Assembly (NCBI RefSeq): GCF_943193015.1
Contig: NZ_CALPCM010000063.1
Coordinates: forward strand, 1-9,349
Direction: 5' to 3'
DNA from: Hominisplanchenecus_A murintestinalis
GTDB taxonomy: Bacteria; Bacillota; Clostridia; Lachnospirales; Lachnospiraceae
Length of the DNA stretch: 9,349 bases
A program made the translations under genes and the position numbers. The notes beneath the pieces were generated by a model. That model saw only the letters and a list, made by a program, of their open reading frames with translations, did no database searches and was not told the origin of the DNA. Below, piece by piece: positions 6,230-9,349 of this stretch. Numbering within the stretch: the stretch's first letter is position 1; every line of letters begins with the position of its first letter.

Positions 6230-7192
6230 ATGGATATCAACACAAAAATACTAAAAAAGAATGCGTTTCGTGTCACTAAAGAACGTGGTATGACTGCTTC
6301 CAGAATCCGTGTTCCCGGTGGTCATCTGGATGCCAAATATCTGAGCCAAATTCAGCATATTGCAGAAACTTTCGGAAATGGCACAGTTCATATTACCAGC
6401 CGACAGGGATTTGAGATTCCTGGTATTCCTTTTGAAAAGATGCCAGAGGTTAATGCTGCCCTTCAAAGCCTGATTGACGGTTTGGAGATCAATCAGGATG
6501 AAGTGGGCTGCGGCTATCCTGCTGCTGGAACCCGAAATATCACCGCTTGCGTGGGCAACCGTGTCTGTCCATTCGCCTGTTATGATACCACTGCGCTTGC
6601 CCAGCGTATTGAAAAAGCTGTTTTCCCCAACGATCTCCACTTTAAGATTGCTCTGACTGGTTGCCCCAATGATTGTGCCAAAGTACGTATGCATGACTTT
6701 GGCATCATGGGTATGACAGTACCTCATCTTGAGTCTGATCGTTGTGTTAGCTGCGGGGCCTGTGTAAAAGCCTGCAAAAAGAAATCTGTTGAGGCTCTGA
6801 AGCCAGTCAACTTCCGTCCTCAACGAGATGAGCGGCGATGCATTGGCTGTGGAGAATGTGTTTTGGCCTGTCCGAATGCTGCATGGACTCGTAGTGAAAA
6901 GAAATACTATAGACTTACTTTGCTGGGTAGAACTGGCAAAAAGAACCCGCGTCTGGGTGAAGATTTCATCAAGTGGGTGGACGAAGACAGTATTATCAAA
7001 ATCATTCTCAATACCTACGACTATGTGAAGGAGTACATCGACCCCAATGCTCCCGGCGGAAAAGAGCATATTGGCTACATTGTAGACCGTACTGGTTTTG
7101 AGGAGTTCAAACGATGGGCCTTGCGGGATGTCACTCTGCCAGAGATTGCAGAAGTTATGACTCCCATGTATTGGAAAGGTATAACATATTGA
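6230..7192 (+). CDS. asrC: Anaerobic sulfite reductase subunit C (sirohaem catalytic subunit)
   Basis: A 320-residue sirohaem protein that reduces sulfite to sulfide with six electrons. The nitrite/sulfite reductase half-domain is followed by the sirohaem-[4Fe-4S] signature Cys107-x5-Cys113 (ACVGNRVCPFACYD) and Cys145-x3-Cys149 (TGCPNDCAK). Inserted between about 170 and 216 is a two-cluster ferredoxin domain, Cys172, 175, 178, 182 and Cys204, 207, 210, 214. This fused layout is the hallmark of AsrC and distinguishes it from DsrA/DsrB and from assimilatory CysI. An early segment TSRQGFEIPGIP (56-67) matches the substrate-side motif of the family. Strong AAGGAGG about six bases from the ATG. 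It is the last asr gene and converges on regulator 2. Confidence 0.96.
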   Translation: MDINTKILKKNAFRVTKERGMTASRIRVPGGHLDAKYLSQIQHIAETFGNGTVHITSRQGFEIPGIPFEKMPEVNAALQSLIDGLEINQDEVGCGYPAAGTRNITACVGNRVCPFACYDTTALAQRIEKAVFPNDLHFKIALTGCPNDCAKVRMHDFGIMGMTVPHLESDRCVSCGACVKACKKKSVEALKPVNFRPQRDERRCIGCGECVLACPNAAWTRSEKKYYRLTLLGRTGKKNPRLGEDFIKWVDEDSIIKIILNTYDYVKEYIDPNAPGGKEHIGYIVDRTGFEEFKRWALRDVTLPEIAEVMTPMYWKGITY

Positions 7193-7287
7193 TATATAAC
7201 AGCTTGAGAGATTTTTGAAGGACACTTAAAAGTATTTTTTTGATAAAATAGATCATCAGAAAACATACAATGAATCACTCATACTCT

Positions 7288-7950
7288 CTATTGAAACATC
7301 AAGCTATCTTTTAATAAAAATTGATTCTTGCTGTACTCAATAATTCCGTCTTTTTGCATTTTTGAAAGCTCGTTACACATGGTACTGCGGTCCACATTCA
7401 GATAATCAGCTAACTGTTGGCGGTTGTAGGGGATCAGGAAAGAATTGCTCCCGGCGCGTTTGGCGCATTCCGAAAAATAGGACATCAACCGCCCCCGAAT
7501 GGATTTGGAACTGGTATGCTGGATTCTTTGAGAAAGCTGAAGGTTTCTGTGAGCGCAGACAGTCAGCAGATTTCGGACAAGTCTTGTGTGGAATGGACAG
7601 GCATTGGTACAAGTAGCCAGGACACGCCCCACATTCATAAACAATATGGATGTATCCTCCGCAGCGGACACCGTAACCAACATCGGCTCCCCCGGAATGC
7701 AGGCATACACCTCGGCGAATACAGAGCCGGGCGCAACATGACCCAAAATACTGGTATTGCCCCAGATATCGTTGCAGGAGATCACCGCCAGGCCGGACAG
7801 CAAGATCCCGATATTTTCCGTGATGTTTCCTTCTGAAAGGATTACCTCTCCTTTTTGAAAACTACGCGTTGTGGCATTCAGGCAACCCAAAAGAGATGTA
7901 ATCTCTGCTTCTTCCAGTCCTCGAAACAGTTGTGTATTGGATAAATTCAT
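7288..7950 (-). CDS. Crp/Fnr-family transcriptional regulator (regulator 2)
   Basis: A 220-residue Crp/Fnr regulator with the usual effector barrel (about 5-110), dimer helix (about 115-145) and winged helix (about 150-215). Its recognition helix is in NVDRSTMCNELSKMQKDG, with Arg188 at the Crp Arg180 place but Asn193 where Crp and regulator 1 have arginine. No cAMP-binding arginine pattern is seen in GSVFAEVYACIPGEPMLVTV. Eight cysteines occur (23, 59, 84, 114, 118, 132, 162, 192), without the Fnr cluster arrangement. A GTG at 7959 is in frame, but AAGGAG abuts it and is eight bases from the ATG at 7950, which was chosen. It converges on asrC and diverges from the ferredoxin-like gene across a 91-bp region holding one palindrome. 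It is similar in size and C-terminal sequence to regulator 1 (MQKDG-(L/I)-I-x-Y-x-KN), so the two are paralogues; HcpR-like nitrosative or redox sensing is a guess. Confidence 0.92.
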   Translation of the reverse strand: MNLSNTQLFRGLEEAEITSLLGCLNATTRSFQKGEVILSEGNITENIGILLSGLAVISCNDIWGNTSILGHVAPGSVFAEVYACIPGEPMLVTVSAAEDTSILFMNVGRVLATCTNACPFHTRLVRNLLTVCAHRNLQLSQRIQHTSSKSIRGRLMSYFSECAKRAGSNSFLIPYNRQQLADYLNVDRSTMCNELSKMQKDGIIEYSKNQFLLKDSLMFQ

Positions 7951-7963
7951 ATTTTTCACTCCT

Positions 7964-7979
7964 TGTTGTTATAACAACA
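7964..7979. promoter_or_regulatory. Crp/Fnr-type operator in the regulator 2 / ferredoxin divergent region
   Basis: A perfect 16-bp palindrome, TGTTGTTATAACAACA, read as TGTTGT-N4-ACAACA, the same size and frame as the sites near regulator 1 but with T/A in place of the inner C/G. It lies just upstream of the regulator 2 ribosome binding site and 41.5 bp upstream of the predicted start of the divergent ferredoxin-like gene. Regulator 2 is the likely binder. Confidence 0.75.
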
Positions 7980-7993
7980 GACTTTCATTTCAT

Positions 7994-8022
7994 ATTATAG
8001 TATACTAAATCCAGAAACGCAA
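7994..8022 (-). promoter_or_regulatory. Promoter of Crp/Fnr regulator 2
   Basis: On the minus strand, TTGCGT (8017-8022), a 17-bp spacer and a perfect TATAAT -10 (7994-7999). Transcription would start near 7987, placing the palindrome at 7964-7979 just downstream of the start and ahead of the ribosome binding site, a position suited to autorepression. Confidence 0.65.
8001..8006 (+). promoter_or_regulatory. Promoter -10 of the ferredoxin-like/cupin operon
   Basis: TATACT (five of six matches) lies 29.5 bp from the centre of the palindrome at 7964-7979, giving a predicted start near 8013 and an operator at -41.5. No -35-like hexamer is present at the proper distance, as expected when an activator replaces it. 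It overlaps the opposing regulator 2 promoter, so the two directions may be mutually exclusive. Confidence 0.6.
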
Positions 8023-8041
8023 GAGAAAGGATGAAGCAAAC

Positions 8042-8755
8042 ATGATTCGGAAAATTATTCAGATAGACGAAGAAAAGTGCAATGGATGTGGGGCCTGCGC
8101 CGAAGCCTGCCATGAAGGGGCTATCGGCATGGTAAACGGGAAGGCAAAACTCCTGCGGGACGATTATTGCGATGGTCTGGGCGATTGCCTGCCCACCTGC
8201 CCCACCGGTGCGATTTCCTTTGTGGAACGGGAAGCTGCTGCCTATGACGAAAAGGCTGTGCAGGAAAATATGAGAAAAAAGAACAGAATGAATTCTCCTT
8301 CCGTTGGTGTTCATGCGGGTTGCCCGGGCAGCCGAATGCAGCGAATCCAGCATTCGCAGGAATCTGCTCCTTCTGCCCCGATGCAGGCTGAGTCACAGCT
8401 GAGGCAGTGGCCCTGCCAAATTAAGCTGGTCCCAGTAGGTGCCCCCTATTTTGAAGGAGCCAAGTTGCTGATTGCGGCAGATTGCAGCGCATATGCCTAT
8501 GCCAGAATGCACGAGGATTTTATGCGTGGGAAGGTTACGCTGATTGGCTGCCCCAAGCTGGACAACGTGGATTACAGCGAAAAGCTGACGCAGATTATCC
8601 AAAACAACAATATCCAGAGCGTGACCATTGTGCGGATGGAAGTTCCCTGCTGCGGCGGACTGGAGTTAGCTGCTAAAAAAGCATTGCAGGCAAGCGGAAA
8701 ATTCATTCCCTGGCAGGTGGTCACTATCTCGATTGATGGAAAGATTCTGGAATAA
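8042..8755 (+). CDS. Two-cluster ferredoxin-like iron-sulfur protein with unknown C-terminal domain
   Basis: A 237-residue cytosolic protein. The N-terminal 60 residues are a ferredoxin domain: cluster 1 Cys13, 16, 19, 23 (CNGCGACAEAC), cluster 2 Cys43, 49, 53 (CDGLGDCLPTCP), where the usual second cysteine is Leu46. Residues about 75-125 are a polar, poorly ordered-looking linker holding GCPGSRM (93-99). The C-terminal half (125-237) is a compact alpha/beta-looking domain with conserved-looking cysteines in ADCSAYAY (Cys148), IGCPKLD (Cys170) and VPCCGG (Cys203, Cys204), possibly a second metal or redox site. I recognise this as a clostridial 4Fe-4S protein type of unknown role, often simply named ferredoxin; partner and substrate are not known. 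AAAGGA is about ten bases from the ATG. It is preceded by a class II-like Crp/Fnr promoter and followed 75 bases on by a cupin gene with no clear promoter between, so an operon is likely. Confidence 0.88.
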   Translation: MIRKIIQIDEEKCNGCGACAEACHEGAIGMVNGKAKLLRDDYCDGLGDCLPTCPTGAISFVEREAAAYDEKAVQENMRKKNRMNSPSVGVHAGCPGSRMQRIQHSQESAPSAPMQAESQLRQWPCQIKLVPVGAPYFEGAKLLIAADCSAYAYARMHEDFMRGKVTLIGCPKLDNVDYSEKLTQIIQNNNIQSVTIVRMEVPCCGGLELAAKKALQASGKFIPWQVVTISIDGKILE

Positions 8756-8830
8756 CCTCTGATTCGGTTCTTCAGTTTTTGGAATATATCCGACAGACAA
8801 AAACAAATTATATTGCAGGAGGTGACTGTT

Positions 8831-9163
8831 ATGAGTAAAAAAATGAAAAACATTGCGCAAGCCGAGGTTCTGACGCTGAAGGAGCAGATCTCCTATCAGG
8901 AGGGGCAGGTAGTCAGCAAGACGCTAGCGCAAAATCCGGCAGTAAGTATTACCCTGTTCTCATTCGCAAAGGGCGAGGAAATCAGCACCCATGAATCGGG
9001 CGGCGACGCTTTCGTAACCTGTCTGGACGGCGTTGGAAAAATCACCATTGACGGCACAGAATATCTGTTGCATGAAGGAGAATCCATCGTCATGCCAGCT
9101 GGACACCCTCACGCGGTATATGGACAGGAAGCGTTCAAGATGCTTTTGGTCGTTGTATTTTAA
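8831..9163 (+). CDS. Small single-domain cupin protein
   Basis: A 110-residue protein with one cupin barrel. Motif 1 is FAKGEEISTHESGGDAFVTCLDGVG (45-69), with His54 but no second histidine; motif 2 is GESIVMPAGHPHAVYG (83-98), with His92 and His94. The loss of part of the classical motif 1 ligand set leaves a possible three-histidine or other metal site, or a non-catalytic small-molecule sensor. No enzymatic role can be assigned. The start at 8831 has AGGAGGTG about seven bases upstream; a TTG at 8813 in the same frame is less likely. It follows the ferredoxin-like gene by 75 bases with the same orientation, so it probably shares its regulation by the Crp/Fnr site. No signal peptide is visible. 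Confidence 0.9.
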   Translation: MSKKMKNIAQAEVLTLKEQISYQEGQVVSKTLAQNPAVSITLFSFAKGEEISTHESGGDAFVTCLDGVGKITIDGTEYLLHEGESIVMPAGHPHAVYGQEAFKMLLVVVF

Positions 9164-9229
9164 TCAAACGTAAAATTGACAGAGTCCAGCTAATAAATGT
9201 CAATAGGTAAATGAAAAATATTTTTCTTC

Positions 9230-9253
9230 TAAAAAAGGGCAGACTTTCCCCTT
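9230..9253 (-). terminator. Possible minus-strand intrinsic terminator
   Basis: On the minus strand AAGGG and CCCTT form a 5-bp stem around a 9-base loop, followed by a run of T's. The stem is short, so this is weak. It would serve a minus-strand gene lying beyond the right edge of the window. The rest of 9164-9349 is AT-rich and holds no gene I can support; a convergent gene end in the last 90 bases cannot be excluded. Confidence 0.3.
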
Positions 9254-9349
9254 GGTGAAAATATCATTTTTTAAAAAGATATTGATTCGTTGGATTTGCA
9301 GTGTTTTATGCAGCTATGTCGCATTTAGCAGCATTGTATTGTTTGATAT

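Noticed and set aside
6251..7225. Long open frame on the minus strand opposite asrC
   Set aside because: It is the antisense shadow of a firmly identified gene, lacks a ribosome binding site and resembles no protein family.
7193..7287. Terminator between the convergent asrC and regulator 2 genes
   Set aside because: T-runs are present (around 7233-7240) but the only adjacent stems are about 4 bp; a distant AGCTTGA / TCAAGCT pair is too far apart. No hairpin good enough to call.
7417..7836. Plus-strand open frame inside regulator 2
   Set aside because: Antisense to a well-supported Crp/Fnr gene, no start signal, low-complexity composition.
9175..9204. TTGACA near 9176 as a promoter, and an ATTGACA / TGTCAAT inverted repeat around it
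   Set aside because: No good -10 lies 16-18 bases downstream, no gene follows in the window, and 7-bp arms with a 16-base spacer are expected by chance in AT-rich DNA.
9261..9283. AT-rich near-palindrome AATATC...GATATT as terminator or operator
   Set aside because: Imperfect, made only of A and T in the stem, and not next to any gene end or start in the window.

Overview
The window looks like part of the chromosome of an obligately anaerobic Firmicute (Bacillota), most likely a Clostridia-type gut or sediment bacterium. The grounds are the low to moderate GC content, strong AGGAGG ribosome binding sites, sigma-A-like promoters, a clostridial-type asrABC anaerobic sulfite reductase operon, and two divergent Crp/Fnr-family regulators without a cAMP-binding signature. 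No RNA genes, insertion sequences, CRISPR arrays or attachment sites were seen.

Layout. (1) Positions 170-3471, minus strand: a tight five-gene operon, in transcription order two paralogous small HD-domain proteins, a pyridoxal/pyridoxamine kinase-like protein, an 89-residue TIGR04076-like protein, and a class III PLP-dependent aminotransferase of the ArgD type. (2) Positions 3472-3605: a divergent control region with a Crp/Fnr-type palindrome. (3) Positions 3606-4265, plus strand: Crp/Fnr regulator 1. (4) Positions 4266-4410: a perfect 24-bp inverted repeat (4-nt loop) whose centre is a second copy of the same palindrome, just upstream of asrA. (5) Positions 4411-7192, plus strand: asrA-asrB-asrC, the NADH-dependent sulfite-to-sulfide reductase. 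(6) Positions 7288-7950, minus strand: Crp/Fnr regulator 2, convergent with asrC. (7) Positions 7951-8041: a second divergent control region with a related but distinct palindrome. (8) Positions 8042-9163, plus strand: a ferredoxin-like protein with an unknown C-terminal domain, then a small cupin. The rest, to 9349, is non-coding apart from a possible minus-strand terminator.

How the parts may work together. The palindrome TGTTGC-N4-GCAACA occurs at both regulator 1 flanks (its own promoter with the divergent HD/kinase/aminotransferase operon, and the asr promoter). Regulator 2 has TGTTGT-N4-ACAACA in its own divergent promoter region. In three promoters (HD operon, asrA, ferredoxin-like gene) a possible -10 hexamer lies 29.5 bp from the operator centre, the geometry of class II activation by Crp/Fnr proteins. 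Both regulator genes have operators placed for autorepression. The window therefore reads as a two-regulator switch controlling sulfite respiration or detoxification plus two poorly understood accessory operons. The operators and promoters are visible in the sequence; which regulator binds which site, and the signal sensed, are inference.
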